From Acidobacteriota bacterium (GTDB lineage: Bacteria; Acidobacteriota; Vicinamibacteria; Vicinamibacterales; CAVVIG01): DNA of 64,000 bases. Below the pieces are notes generated by a model, which saw nothing but the letters and a program-made list of their open reading frames with translations, searched no databases and was not told the origin of the DNA. Each line of letters begins with the position of its first letter. The stretch's first letter is position 1. The stretch lies in contig JACPZW010000068.1 in assembly GCA_016195265.1 (NCBI GenBank), positions 61,121-125,120 of the forward strand. Reading direction: 5' to 3'. Shown piece after piece: positions 28,961 through 38,516 of the stretch. A program made the position numbers and the translations under genes.

Positions 28961-31165
28961 CTACGCCCGCCAGTCACGACCATCACTCCCGGGCCCCGGC
29001 ACTACGACCTCGATCGGCTGACCCGCCGGGTGCCGCTCGGTCTCCCGATCCCCATCATCGGTCACGACCACGAAGAACCGGAGCCGGCCGTCATGGCCGA
29101 CGTCCCCGAATGGCAGCGCCATCTCCAGAACCGTGCCTGCCGCCGCCACAACGTTCGGGCGGCTCGACATCCAACGACGCTGGCCAACCTCGACCCGCTC
29201 AACTAACCCAGCTTCGAGCTGACCCCGCCAGCGCACGACCAGTCGCACGCCAGCGGGGTTCACAAACTGCAGCGAGACGACCCGCCCTTCGCGCAGCAGG
29301 TCCGCCATAGGTCGCGCCCCGTCCACGCGCACCAGGAGGCGCGTCCGGTCGACACCCACGTGGACCCGAAGCAGCTCGCGTGCAGAAGCCGTGACCTGAT
29401 GCATCGTGCCCATCGCTGTCGCTCCGTCGGCCTCGACGCAGACGGCACCGAGCCACTCCAGATAGCTGGTCTCCTCGCCGTCGATCGTGGGCGCGAGAAA
29501 TCCCTGCGGCACTTGCGACGGCACGGAGGTCACCGCGCCGGTCGTGATGTTGGTCATGAACAACTCGTCGGGAACGGGTGCGCCGAGCGCTTGGTACGCG
29601 TTCCGCACGTGGCGCCGGAACAGGTCGTCGAACTCGCGATCATGGGCCGAGGAGTGGTCGTCGCCGTACCACCAGAACCAGTCGCTGCCTTCGGCGATCA
29701 GCAGTTCCTCCCGGGCCCGCGCGACCGCGTCGGGCGGACCCGGGCTCGCCTCGACGGCGGCACGCGCGTCGGCCAGCTGACTCCAGGCCTGCTGGTCATC
29801 GCGATGCCCGATCCAGATCGAGAAGTTCGCGTCGATCCATGACCCCGGGAAGATCCCCGGCAGTTCCTCGGTGGCCGTCGAGCAGCCCTCGGACATCGTG
29901 ACCGTCCGCAACTCGGGCGACGCCGAAAGGCGCTCGTAGAGGGCCCGCAGAAACGGCCGGCCACCGCCTTCGAAGTGCTCCCAGGCGTTCTCGCCGTCGA
30001 GGATGACGGGGATCAGGGCCTCTCCTCCGCCGGTGTGCTCCCGGTAGCGGCGTCCTCCCTCGACCAGCCGGCCGACAAAATCATCAGCCGCGGCCTCCGC
30101 CGGCCAGCCGGCGTACGTGAAGCCGATCAGGTCCGACAGCACGTGGTCCCGAAACGCGCAGGCGACCTGGGCGCCGCCCGCGGAAATCCGATACGGCCGG
30201 TACAATCGCTCAGGCTGCTCGAGGTGACCGCGGTGATCGCGCGACAGCGAGACGCCCAACGTGCGCGCCAGAATCAGCTCGTCTGTTGCCATCCACCTGA
30301 AGCCGGCCCGCCGGACGAGCGGCACCATGGCGTCGGACACCGAACCCTCGGAGGGCCACAGTCCGAGCGGCGGCCGGCCAAAAAGCCGCTCGTGACACGC
30401 CGACGCGCGGACGAGCTGCTCGCTCGCGTCCTCGGGATGACCGAAGCGGCGCCGCGGCCTCGACGCCTGCGGGTGCGTGCGCAGGTAGACGTCGGTGTCG
30501 CACAGCAGCGGCAGGATTGGGTGGTAGAACGGCGACGCCGAGACCTCAATCTGCCCCCAGTCCGCGGCGGCGCGGTACTCGGGAATGACCCGGTTGAGGA
30601 TCTCGAGCTCGACCTCCCGCAGCAGGACCTTGTCGACCTCCGAAAAACCGCGGCCCCTGGCCACGAGCCCCCGGACACGCGGGTCGTGCTCCAGGTACAG
30701 CGGATCCACCCACGCGAGCTTGTGCCACACCTGCAGGTCGCGCCAGTCCTCGACGGTGAATCGATCGGCGGCGGGCCCGGGGCCGCCCGGCGGCGGCCAG
30801 TCCCCGCGCAGCGCGACCAGCTCCGCATAGCGGGGATGCGCGTCGATCATCCGCTGGCGGTGCGCATGGAAGAAGTTGCCGAGCACGAAGGCGCGGTCGT
30901 CGGCGTCGAGCTCCGCGGCCGGCTTCAGGCTCAGCGCCAACGACGTGTCGCGCGCGCGATCGCCCGCGAACGCCTCGAGCTGCACGAGCAGCGACGGCAC
31001 CAGGTTGAACGTCACGCGGATCGCCGGATAGTCGCGTAGCATCGCGACCATGCCGTAGTAGTCCTTCAGCGCGTGCAGGCGCACCCACGGCAGCAGGTGC
31101 TCGCCCGTGGCCAGATCCTCGTAGAAGGGCTGGTGCATGTGCCAGAGAATCGCCACGCGCGTCAT
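28961..31165 (-). CDS. Glycoside hydrolase family 57 protein
   Basis: An alpha-glucan-acting enzyme (amylase, glucanotransferase or branching type) of 734 residues with no signal peptide, so cytoplasmic. Family motifs are in order: HMHQPFY (motif 1), EVSASPFYHPILPLL (motif 2), GLWPSEGSVSD with the nucleophile Glu (motif 3), and ILDGENAWEHF with the acid Asp (motif 4). A C-terminal beta-rich domain of about 250 residues follows. The exact reaction cannot be told from sequence. It is convergent with parB and divergent from lptF with 27 bp between starts. The 89-bp gap to parB is AT-rich and shows no clear terminator. Confidence 0.9.
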   Translation of the reverse strand: MTRVAILWHMHQPFYEDLATGEHLLPWVRLHALKDYYGMVAMLRDYPAIRVTFNLVPSLLVQLEAFAGDRARDTSLALSLKPAAELDADDRAFVLGNFFHAHRQRMIDAHPRYAELVALRGDWPPPGGPGPAADRFTVEDWRDLQVWHKLAWVDPLYLEHDPRVRGLVARGRGFSEVDKVLLREVELEILNRVIPEYRAAADWGQIEVSASPFYHPILPLLCDTDVYLRTHPQASRPRRRFGHPEDASEQLVRASACHERLFGRPPLGLWPSEGSVSDAMVPLVRRAGFRWMATDELILARTLGVSLSRDHRGHLEQPERLYRPYRISAGGAQVACAFRDHVLSDLIGFTYAGWPAEAAADDFVGRLVEGGRRYREHTGGGEALIPVILDGENAWEHFEGGGRPFLRALYERLSASPELRTVTMSEGCSTATEELPGIFPGSWIDANFSIWIGHRDDQQAWSQLADARAAVEASPGPPDAVARAREELLIAEGSDWFWWYGDDHSSAHDREFDDLFRRHVRNAYQALGAPVPDELFMTNITTGAVTSVPSQVPQGFLAPTIDGEETSYLEWLGAVCVEADGATAMGTMHQVTASARELLRVHVGVDRTRLLVRVDGARPMADLLREGRVVSLQFVNPAGVRLVVRWRGQLEAGLVERVEVGQRRWMSSRPNVVAAAGTVLEMALPFGDVGHDGRLRFFVVVTDDGDRETERHPAGQPIEVVVPGPGSDGRDWRA

Positions 31166-31192
31166 GACCCTTGTTGTACTCTAAGTACCGCC

Positions 31193-33112
31193 GTGTTCAA
31201 GATCCTCGACCGGTACCTCATCCGTGAGATCCTCCTGCCGCTGGGCCTGGGGCTGCTGGTCCTGACCTTCGTTCTGATGATGCCGCCCATCCTGAAGGAC
31301 GCCGAGAAGCTGATCGCCAAGGGCGTGGCGTGGCAGCCGATCATTCGCGCCCTGCTGACGCTGGTGCCCCAGGCGCTCTGCGTCACGATCCCGATGGCCG
31401 TGCTGCTCGGGATTCTCGTCGGGCTGGGCCGTCTTTCGGCGGACCGTGAATTCGTGGCCCTGCAGGCGTGCGGCGTCAGCGTGTACCGCGTGCTGCGTCC
31501 GATCGCCCTGCTGGCTCTCCTCGGGACCGCGGCGACGGCCTACGAGATCATCGTGGCGCTCCCGAACGCCAATCAGACGTATAAGGAGATCACTATCAAC
31601 GTGATCGCGAGCTGGGCGGACACCGACATCAAGCCGCGCGTCTTCTTCACGAACTTCCCTAATCGCGTGATTTACGTGCGCGACATTCAGGCCGACCGCC
31701 AGTGGAAGGACATCTTTTTGGCGGACACGACCCAGAACGGCCAGACGTCGGCGTACCTCGCGCGCCGCGGACGGCTGGATGTCGATCGCGCGAAGCGGAC
31801 CGTCCAGTTGGTCCTGGAGGACGGCCGGCGCCACACCACGTTCGCCAGCAGCCTGGAGGATTACGAAGAGACGTCGTTCCCGCGGCTCGTGCTGAACATC
31901 GACGCCAACGACGTGTTCCCGCGGAACCAAGTGATCAAGGGCGACAACGAGATGACCATCGCCGAACTGCGCGCCGCCGCCGCGGTGAATGCAGCGCACG
32001 GCATCTCCAGCGCCAGCCAGCTGTATACGATCCAGCAGAAGTTCTCCCTGCCGGCCGCCTGCCTGGTGCTCTCGTTGATCGGCGTGGCGCTCGGCGTGAG
32101 CAACCGCAAGGACGGCAAGCTGGCGAGCTTCGCGCTGGGCTTCGGGGTCGTCTTCGTGTACTACGTCCTGCTGTATTCGTCACGCGCGGTGGCCCTCGGA
32201 GGGCGCATGTCGCCTACCCTGGCTCCGTGGCTGGCGAACGTGCTGCTGGGGGTGGCCGGCGTTGTGCTGGTGCTGTGGCGGGCGCGCCTCGCGGACCAAC
32301 CGGTGCGGATTCCGGGGCTCGCGTGGCGGAGAGCCGCGCCCTCCCCCGCCGGCGCCGCCCGGACGCGCGCGGCCCTCGCCGCCCGGTTGTCGCGCGTTAA
32401 CTGGCCGCGGCCGAAGCTGCTCGACCTGTACATCTCGCGGCAGTACGTGGGCCTGTTCGTGCTGATGTTCGTGTCGCTCGTGGGGATCTTCTACATCTCG
32501 ACGTTCATCGATCTGGCCGACAAGCTGTTCCGCGGCGCGGCGACGACGGGGATGCTGCTGCGGTACTTCTATTTCGCGACGCCGCAGTACGTGTACTACA
32601 TCATCCCGCTGGCGGCCCTGCTGGCGACGCTCGTGACGGTCGGCGTGCTGACGAAGAACAGCGAGCTGATCGTCATGCGCGCCTGCGGCGTCAGTCTCTA
32701 CCGCTCGTCGGTGCCGCTGGTGCTGTTCGCGCTGCTGTTCAGCGGCGCGCTCTTCGAGCTGCAGGAGCGCGTGCTCGCCGAGTCGAACCTCGAGGCGGCC
32801 CGCCTGAACGGCATCATCCGCGGCTATCCGATGAAGGAATTCGGCGTCCTCAATCGCCGCTGGGTCGTGGGCACGGGCGGCGACATCTACAACTACGAGT
32901 TCTTCGATCCGCAGGTCAACCTGTTCAAGGAACTGCGGCGCTATCACGTCGACGACGAGACGTGGACGCTGGACGCGCTGACGTACGCCGGAGAGACGAC
33001 GCTCACCGGCGTCAAGGCCACCGGAAACCAGGCGTCGTGGACGGCGCGCCGGGATGGCGGCGCACGTTCGCGCCCGCCGCGGGCGGAGACGGCGCGGAGC
33101 GCCTGCGGATGA
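31193..33112 (+). CDS. LptF-LptG fused LPS export permease (5' part, frameshifted end)
   Basis: Two LptF/LptG-type permeases are joined in one frame. The first (FKILDRYLIREILLPLGLGL) has the usual helices, the periplasmic jellyroll and C-terminal helices ending near VVLVLWRARLAD. After a basic Ala/Arg-rich linker the second begins LLDLYISRQYVGLFVLMFVS, with MRACGVSLYRS matching the LQACGVSVYRV of the first. The frame leaves LptG homology at about 33050, after QASWTARR, and stops at 33112. The rest of LptG continues in another frame (next entry). The start is GTG 31193; longer frames upstream overlap the GH57 start. The partner ATPase LptB is at 10723. Confidence 0.85.
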   Translation: MFKILDRYLIREILLPLGLGLLVLTFVLMMPPILKDAEKLIAKGVAWQPIIRALLTLVPQALCVTIPMAVLLGILVGLGRLSADREFVALQACGVSVYRVLRPIALLALLGTAATAYEIIVALPNANQTYKEITINVIASWADTDIKPRVFFTNFPNRVIYVRDIQADRQWKDIFLADTTQNGQTSAYLARRGRLDVDRAKRTVQLVLEDGRRHTTFASSLEDYEETSFPRLVLNIDANDVFPRNQVIKGDNEMTIAELRAAAAVNAAHGISSASQLYTIQQKFSLPAACLVLSLIGVALGVSNRKDGKLASFALGFGVVFVYYVLLYSSRAVALGGRMSPTLAPWLANVLLGVAGVVLVLWRARLADQPVRIPGLAWRRAAPSPAGAARTRAALAARLSRVNWPRPKLLDLYISRQYVGLFVLMFVSLVGIFYISTFIDLADKLFRGAATTGMLLRYFYFATPQYVYYIIPLAALLATLVTVGVLTKNSELIVMRACGVSLYRSSVPLVLFALLFSGALFELQERVLAESNLEAARLNGIIRGYPMKEFGVLNRRWVVGTGGDIYNYEFFDPQVNLFKELRRYHVDDETWTLDALTYAGETTLTGVKATGNQASWTARRDGGARSRPPRAETARSACG

Positions 33113-33531
33113 CGTACGCGCCGTTCACCGAACAGCCGATGGCGCTCGAGCCGCCGGAGTACTTCAAGACCGAGGCACCGGAGGCCGATCGGATGACTTA
33201 CGGCCAGCTAAAGCAGTACGTCGCGCAACTCCAGACGAGCGGTTATCACGTCGTGCCGTACATCGTGCAGCTTCAGCGGAAAGTCGCGTTTCCCTTCGTC
33301 ACCTTGATCATGACGCTGCTCGCCGTGCCCTTCGCCGTGACGACCGGCCGGCGCGGCGCCCTGTATGGCATCGGCATCGGGATCGGGCTCGCGATCGTCT
33401 ACTGGACGACGCTCAGCGTCTTCGGGGCGCTGGGCGCAGGCGGCTGGGTGACGCCGGCGCTCGCGGCATGGGCGCCCAACCTGATGTTCGGCGCGGCCGC
33501 GATCTACCTGCTGCTGACGGTCAGAACGTAG
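33049..33531 (+). pseudogene. LptG C-terminal part in shifted frame
   Basis: From about 33049 a second frame continues LptG: WRRTFAPAAGG, then FKTEAPEADRMTYGQLKQYV, and three membrane segments (FPFVTLIMTLLAVPFAV, GIGIGIGLAIVYWTTL, LMFGAAAIYLLL). Joining the two frames needs one extra base (or loss of two) around the GCGCCGGGATGG stretch at 33045-33057. It has no start of its own. A sequencing or assembly error, or a true recent mutation, are both possible; LptG is normally essential, which favours an error or suppression. Confidence 0.8.
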
Positions 33532-33556
33532 AGTTTCAGAAACCGTGCAGCGGTAC

Positions 33557-33581
33557 GTAGGCCGGGTCCTCTGGACCCGGC
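33557..33581 (+). repeat. REP-like palindrome, copy 4
   Basis: GTAGGCCGGGTCC with GGACCCGGC arm, 25 bp. It pairs with an inverted copy 5 bp further on, both in the 87-bp gap between the convergent lptG and PHP genes. Confidence 0.85.
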
Positions 33582-33585
33582 TCCG

Positions 33586-33611
33586 GGCGGGTCCGAAAGG
33601 AACCGCCCCAC
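33586..33611 (-). repeat. REP-like palindrome, copy 5 (inverted)
   Basis: A degenerate inverted copy (GGCGGGTCC, then GGAACCGCCCC). It makes a head-to-head pair with copy 4, like a BIME. Confidence 0.75.
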
Positions 33612-33618
33612 GGCTCTC

Positions 33619-35358
33619 TTAGTGCTGCAGGACGACGCGCTTGAGCCAGAGGCGGCTCGAAGTCCCCGGCTTCGTGTTCGTCATGTCGACCGTGAACAGC
33701 AGCATGCGAATGCGATCGAGCGGCGGCCGGGCGGTGTGCGCGGGGCCGGCCGGCAGCAGATCGTCGAAGTACACCGTGCGCTCCTGATCGAACGTGTCCA
33801 CGTAGACGGAGCGCTGCCATCGCTCGTTGTTCGAATCGCCGACGCCGCTCCGGAGTTGGACGGCGACGCGCATCGGGCGCTCACCCCGGATGGTGAACGC
33901 CGCGCGATCGTACGAGGCCACGCCGTTGGGCAGGTCAGTGGCGAGTGCCACCACTTGTCCCGCGGGTGGGCCACCTGCCAGCCCGAACCGCATCCGCAAT
34001 TCCACGCCGCCCATGATCGGCGCCGCCTCAACCACCGCAAGCGATGTCGGGTCGTGCTCCACGCCCCAGCCCGTGATCGCCTTGCCGTCGAACAAGGTCT
34101 GGCTGACGGTCGCCGGCGGACGCGTCGCCGCGCGGACCGCTGCCGCCGCAGGGTCGCGGACGTACACCGGGTTGCTGCGAAGCCACGACGCGGCGTCAGG
34201 ACGATCCGACGAGCGCACCTCGACCCAGTACGCGCCTGGACCTGCCGCGACGGTGAAGTCCTGCTCGCGGTGGCCGCCGCTCAGAACCGTCGCGCCGTTC
34301 CAGACCGTCGCCGCGAATCCCGTCGGCGCGTTGGTCCGCACGTGCAGCGTCAACGGACCGCCGACGGCAAGTTCATCGCCGGCGTGCACTGTGCCGCGTT
34401 GATTGCTCGCGGTGAACTCGAGCGATGCGGGCGTGGCGATACCGTCGATCGCCGTATAGAGATGACCGCCGCGCAGCGCCCGGACGAGCGTCGCCGCATC
34501 GACGGCCGCCGTGCCCGACAGCGGCCGGTCCAGCGCCGCGTGAACCGACATCGTCCGGAACGCGGACTCGTAGCCCGGCGCCGCGACGACGTACTGGTTG
34601 TCAACCGGATCGCCGCGCAACGCGAGCTTGGCGTGCACGTCCGCGCCGGCCAGCATGACGAGGCGCCGCCGGCCGGCAATCGCGGCCCACTGATCGATCA
34701 TGCCGCTCGGTTGCATCAGGCCGGCGATCGTTTCAGCCGGCCTGAACGGATAGTCGAACAGCGCGGCCAGCAGGTGCCGCCTCGCACCCCAGCGCGTTGG
34801 ACGTCCGTCGGCTGGCGCGGAGGTGGCCATCGCCTGCTGCACCCACTGCCGCCAGACGCTGTCGAGGTTGAAGATCTCGACGCCATCGACCGGCGCCGTC
34901 CAGTCCCGCCAGCGCAGCTGGGGCTTGGGAGAATCCGGGTGGGCGGCGACGCCGAATCCACCCAACCGGCGCACGTCCTCGACGACGTCGCGTGCGTCGC
35001 CGCCGAGCGGGTACGGCGCGGCGGGCATGTCGATCGCGATGTAATGGCCGCCGTTCGTGCTGATCTCGACGGCATCAAGACACAGCACGCCGGCGCGATA
35101 GGCCGGCGCGTCAGGCAGCCGGGTTGCGTCGCCGTGATCGGTGAAGACGAGGAACCTGAGGCCGGCGCGCGCCGCCGCGGCGGCGATCTCGTCGGGACTG
35201 CTGAGGCCGTCGGACCGATTGCTGTGGATGTGGAGGATGCCGGGAATGGCGCCGTCGGACGGCGGCGGGAGCCGCGTGTGGCGCGGGGGGATCGTGGCGG
35301 CGATGAAAACAGCGACGGCGGCCAACAGGGCCGCCGTCGCCAGTGCCAGCCTCTTCAC
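33619..35358 (-). CDS. Membrane-anchored PHP-domain phosphoesterase-like protein
   Basis: The 579 residues start at GTG 35358 with an N-terminal anchor or signal (LALATAALLAAVAVFIAATI). The PHP metal-site motifs follow: LHIHSNRSDGLSSPDEIA, FTDHGDATR, VEISTNGGHYIAID and VAAHPDSP. The C-terminal half is beta-rich with no motif I recognise. PHP proteins hydrolyse phosphate esters; the extracytoplasmic location suggests a nucleotide or phospholipid-type substrate, but this is not known. It begins 9 bp after the metK stop on the same strand. Confidence 0.8.
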   Translation of the reverse strand: MKRLALATAALLAAVAVFIAATIPPRHTRLPPPSDGAIPGILHIHSNRSDGLSSPDEIAAAAARAGLRFLVFTDHGDATRLPDAPAYRAGVLCLDAVEISTNGGHYIAIDMPAAPYPLGGDARDVVEDVRRLGGFGVAAHPDSPKPQLRWRDWTAPVDGVEIFNLDSVWRQWVQQAMATSAPADGRPTRWGARRHLLAALFDYPFRPAETIAGLMQPSGMIDQWAAIAGRRRLVMLAGADVHAKLALRGDPVDNQYVVAAPGYESAFRTMSVHAALDRPLSGTAAVDAATLVRALRGGHLYTAIDGIATPASLEFTASNQRGTVHAGDELAVGGPLTLHVRTNAPTGFAATVWNGATVLSGGHREQDFTVAAGPGAYWVEVRSSDRPDAASWLRSNPVYVRDPAAAAVRAATRPPATVSQTLFDGKAITGWGVEHDPTSLAVVEAAPIMGGVELRMRFGLAGGPPAGQVVALATDLPNGVASYDRAAFTIRGERPMRVAVQLRSGVGDSNNERWQRSVYVDTFDQERTVYFDDLLPAGPAHTARPPLDRIRMLLFTVDMTNTKPGTSSRLWLKRVVLQH

Positions 35359-35366
35359 AAATCGGA

Positions 35367-36518
35367 TCAGAGCCCGGCGCGCGACCGGAGCGCGGCTGCT
35401 TTGTCGGTTCGCTCCCAGGTGAACTCCGGTTCGGTCCGGCCGAAGTGGCCGAACGCCGCGGTCTTCTTGTAGATCGGCCGGCGCAGGTCGAGCTCTTCCA
35501 TGATGCCGCGCGGCGTGAGCTTGAAGTGCTCGCGGACGAGCTCGGTGATCTTCTCTTCCGGAATGCGCCCGGTGTCCTCGGTGTGCACCATGACGGAGAC
35601 CGGGTCCGCGACGCCGATCGCGTAGGCGAGCTGCACGAGCGCGCGCTCGGCGATGCCCGCCGCGACGACGTTCTTCGCGATGTAGCGCGCCATATAGCAC
35701 GCCGAGCGGTCCACCTTTGTCGGATCCTTGCCCGAGAACGCGCCGCCGCCATGCGGCGCGGCGCCGCCGTAGGTGTCGACGATGATCTTGCGGCCGGTGA
35801 CGCCCGCGTCTCCGTGCGGCCCGCCGACGACAAAGCGGCCGGTCGGGTTGACGTAGACCTTGGTGTTCTTGTCCATCAGGTTGGCGGGAATTGATCGATT
35901 GACGATCTTCTCGACGATGTCCTCGCGCATGGTCTCGTTGGTGACGAGCGGGCTGTGCTGGCTGGAGACGACGACCGCATCGACGCGGATCGGCCGGTTG
36001 CCGTCGTACTCCACGGTCACCTGCGACTTGCCGTCCGGACGGAGGTACTCGAGGACGCCGTCACGCCGCGCGCAGGACAAGCCCCGGACGAGCTTGTGCG
36101 CCAGCATGATCGGCAGCGGCATCAGCTCTTCGGTTTCCGTGCACGCGAAGCCGAACATCAGGCCCTGATCGCCGGCGCCGCCCGTGTCCACGCCCATCGC
36201 GATATCGGGCGACTGGCTGTGAATCGAGGAGAGCACGGCGCACGTCTCGGCGTCGAAGCCGAACTTGCCGCGGTTGTAGCCGACTTCCTTGATCGTCGAC
36301 CGTACGACGTCCTGGAAATCGACGTAAGCGCTGGTCGTGATCTCGCCGGCGACGATCGCCAGCCCGGTGGTGACGAGGGTCTCGCACGCGACGCGGCTCA
36401 CCGGGTCCTGCGCGATGATCGCGTCGAGAATGGAATCGGAAATCTGGTCCGCGATCTTGTCCGGATGCCCTTCGGTAACCGATTCAGACGTGAAAAGATG
36501 CCGTCCCTTACGGCTCAT
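35367..36518 (-). CDS. metK: S-adenosylmethionine synthetase
   Basis: Makes SAM from ATP and methionine. The 383 residues contain the ATP motif [23 protein letters not shown], the P-loop-like [20 protein letters not shown] and the C-terminal FGHFGR. The start is ATG 36518, preceded by AAGGAG at 6 bp; an upstream ATG at 36533 lacks this. The 57-bp gap to xerD is too short for a SAM riboswitch and shows none. Confidence 0.96.
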   Translation of the reverse strand: MSRKGRHLFTSESVTEGHPDKIADQISDSILDAIIAQDPVSRVACETLVTTGLAIVAGEITTSAYVDFQDVVRSTIKEVGYNRGKFGFDAETCAVLSSIHSQSPDIAMGVDTGGAGDQGLMFGFACTETEELMPLPIMLAHKLVRGLSCARRDGVLEYLRPDGKSQVTVEYDGNRPIRVDAVVVSSQHSPLVTNETMREDIVEKIVNRSIPANLMDKNTKVYVNPTGRFVVGGPHGDAGVTGRKIIVDTYGGAAPHGGGAFSGKDPTKVDRSACYMARYIAKNVVAAGIAERALVQLAYAIGVADPVSVMVHTEDTGRIPEEKITELVREHFKLTPRGIMEELDLRRPIYKKTAAFGHFGRTEPEFTWERTDKAAALRSRAGL

Positions 36519-36575
36519 GCCGCGCTCCTTCACTGGAAAAAAGATGACCTCTGGAAACGGTTCAGTTTAGCAGAA

Positions 36576-37451
36576 TCAGGCCCGCGGGTGGAAGCGATCG
36601 TAGACCGTGCGCAGGCGCGCCTCGAGCACGTGCGTATAGATCTGGGTGGTGGACAGATCGGAGTGACCGAGCATCAGCTGAATCGAGCGGAGATCGGCGC
36701 CGCGCTCCAGCAGGTGCGTCGCGAACGAGTGCCGCAGCACGTGCGGGCTGAGCGACCGCGGCAGGTTCGCGCGACGGCCGTGCTGCTTGAGGATCTTCCA
36801 GAAGCCGACGCGGCTCAGCGGTCCGCCGCGCGCGTTGAGGAACAGACGCGGCGAAGATCGCCCTTTGAGGAGCGTCCGGCGCGCCGTGGACTGGTAGCGG
36901 CCGATCCAGTCGCTCGCCTGATCGCCGATCGGCACCAGCCGCTCCTTGCTGCCCTTTCCGATGCACGTCAGGTAGTGCTCGTCGAGGTGCAAGTCCGCCA
37001 GCCGCACGCCGACGAGCTCGCTGACGCGCAGGCCGGTGGCGTACAGCAACTCGATCATGGCGCGATCGCGCAGGCCGGCTGGCGTCGCCACATCCGGCTG
37101 CGCGAGCAGCGCGTCGACGTCTTCGAGCGACAGGAATTTCGGCAGCGCGGGCCAGGCGCGCGGCGGGCGCAGGTCATCGGCGGGACTGTGCGCGAGGCGC
37201 CGGTCGAGGACGAGGAACCGGAAGAAGCCACGCACGGCCGCGACGGTGCGCGCCACGGACCGCGGCGAGAGGCCGCGCGCCATCTGTCCGCGAACGAACG
37301 CTTCGAGCGCCTGGCGATCGAGCGTCTCGGGCGTGCGATGCGCCCCGGCCGCGTACGCGGCCAGCGCGGCGAGATCGCGCGCGTAGCTCTCGAGCGTATG
37401 CTCAGCGAGCCGGCGCTCCACGCGCAGATGGTCGAGGTAGGCGTCGATCAC
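36576..37451 (-). CDS. xerD: Tyrosine recombinase XerD-like
   Basis: Resolves chromosome dimers at dif. The 291 residues have an N-terminal SAM-like core-binding domain and a catalytic domain with the full set: Arg in ATGLRVSELV, Lys in GKGSKERLVP, HVLRHSFATHLLERGADL (His, Arg), LGHSDLSTTQIYTHV (His and the Tyr nucleophile). Length and motifs fit XerC/XerD rather than a phage integrase. It is upstream of metK on the same strand. Confidence 0.92.
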   Translation of the reverse strand: MIDAYLDHLRVERRLAEHTLESYARDLAALAAYAAGAHRTPETLDRQALEAFVRGQMARGLSPRSVARTVAAVRGFFRFLVLDRRLAHSPADDLRPPRAWPALPKFLSLEDVDALLAQPDVATPAGLRDRAMIELLYATGLRVSELVGVRLADLHLDEHYLTCIGKGSKERLVPIGDQASDWIGRYQSTARRTLLKGRSSPRLFLNARGGPLSRVGFWKILKQHGRRANLPRSLSPHVLRHSFATHLLERGADLRSIQLMLGHSDLSTTQIYTHVLEARLRTVYDRFHPRA

Positions 37452-37525
37452 AGTAGTCGTTCGTCGTTGGTCGTCACTAAGGAGTCTCTGACGAGTCGAT
37501 AGTCGCGAGTCGCTCGTCGAGAGTC
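37452..37525. repeat. Degenerate GTCG/GAGTC simple sequence
   Basis: The 120-bp spacer between divergent xerD and murQ is mostly a degenerate tract of GTCGTTCGTCG and GAGTCG-like words. No promoter was identified with confidence. Confidence 0.5.
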
Positions 37526-37571
37526 AAGGACTGTGTTACCATCCCCGGTTTGTTCCTGAGGTTGTGCCCGC

Positions 37572-38516
37572 ATGCCTGTGCGTTCGAAGTGGCAATCGCT
37601 TCCTACCGAGCAGATTAATCCGGCCACGCTCGCCATCGACAAGCTCTCCCCCGCCGACATCGTCGAAGGGATGTTGAACGAGGACCGCAAGATGCTGGCC
37701 GCGGTTCAGCGCGAGAAGGACCGTATCGCCGTCGGCGTCGAGATCATCACGCAGGCGCTGCGCCAGAAGGGGCGCATCATCTTCGTCGGCGCGGGGACGA
37801 GCGGGCGCCTCGGTGTGCTCGAATCGGCCGAGATGCCGCCCACCTTCGGCACCGGTCCGGATCTCGTGCTCGCCATCATGGCCGGCGGCAAGGGCGCGGT
37901 GCTGCGCGCGCGCGAAGGCGTGGAGGACAACTACGAGGAAGGCGCGCGGTCGGTCAACCGCGTCCGGCCGACGAAGAAGGACGTCGTGATCGGCGTGTCG
38001 GCGAGCGGCATGACCCAGTTCGTGCGCGGGGCGCTGACGCGTGCGCGCCGCGCCGCCGCGAAGATCATTTTCGTCACCTGCGATCCGCAGACCGAATTGC
38101 AGACCTTCGTCGATCTGACGATCGCGCCGGCCGTCGGCCCGGAAGTCATCGCGGGGTCCACGCGGCTCAAGGCCGGCACCGCCACGAAGCTCGTGCTCAA
38201 CATGCTGACGACGGCTGCGATGATCCGCACCGGCAAGACCTACGGGAATCTGATGGTCGACGTCCAGACCGGATCCGAGAAGCTGCGCGACCGCGCGCGC
38301 CGCATCATCGTGATCGTCACCGGGCTGGAGTACGACGCGGCCGACGAACTGTTGCAGCGGGCCCGTTGGAACGTCAAGGCGGCGATCGTGATGCAGAAGA
38401 GCGGCCTCACGTACTCGCGCGCGCTGTCGCGGTTGCGCGGCGCCCACGACTTCGTCCGCGACGCGATCGGCGAAGACGTCGAAGCGCGACTGCGCGAGCT
38501 CCTCGAAGTCGGCTAG
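37572..38516 (+). CDS. murQ: N-acetylmuramic acid 6-phosphate etherase
   Basis: Cleaves the lactyl ether of MurNAc-6-phosphate to give GlcNAc-6-phosphate and lactate during wall recycling. The 314 residues carry a SIS domain (FVGAGTSGRLGVLESAEMPP with the catalytic Glu) and the signature GPEVIAGSTRLKAGTATK with the second Glu. The start region LPTEQINPAT is typical. Its last 110 bp overlap the 3' end of the convergent nagB-like gene. Confidence 0.96.
   Translation: MPVRSKWQSLPTEQINPATLAIDKLSPADIVEGMLNEDRKMLAAVQREKDRIAVGVEIITQALRQKGRIIFVGAGTSGRLGVLESAEMPPTFGTGPDLVLAIMAGGKGAVLRAREGVEDNYEEGARSVNRVRPTKKDVVIGVSASGMTQFVRGALTRARRAAAKIIFVTCDPQTELQTFVDLTIAPAVGPEVIAGSTRLKAGTATKLVLNMLTTAAMIRTGKTYGNLMVDVQTGSEKLRDRARRIIVIVTGLEYDAADELLQRARWNVKAAIVMQKSGLTYSRALSRLRGAHDFVRDAIGEDVEARLRELLEVG

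Noticed and set aside
33045..33057. Programmed ribosomal frameshift in lptG
   Set aside because: No slippery heptamer of the X-XXY-YYZ form and no clear downstream pseudoknot; an error or mutation is simpler.
33622..35472. 616-codon plus-strand frame opposite the PHP gene
   Set aside because: Shadow of the PHP coding sequence; Arg-rich, no motifs.
36519..36575. SAM riboswitch upstream of metK
   Set aside because: The 57-bp gap is too short and shows no SAM-I-type kink-turn or paired helices.
36576..37451. Mobile-element integrase
   Set aside because: Length, motifs and housekeeping neighbours fit XerD; no element ends flank it.
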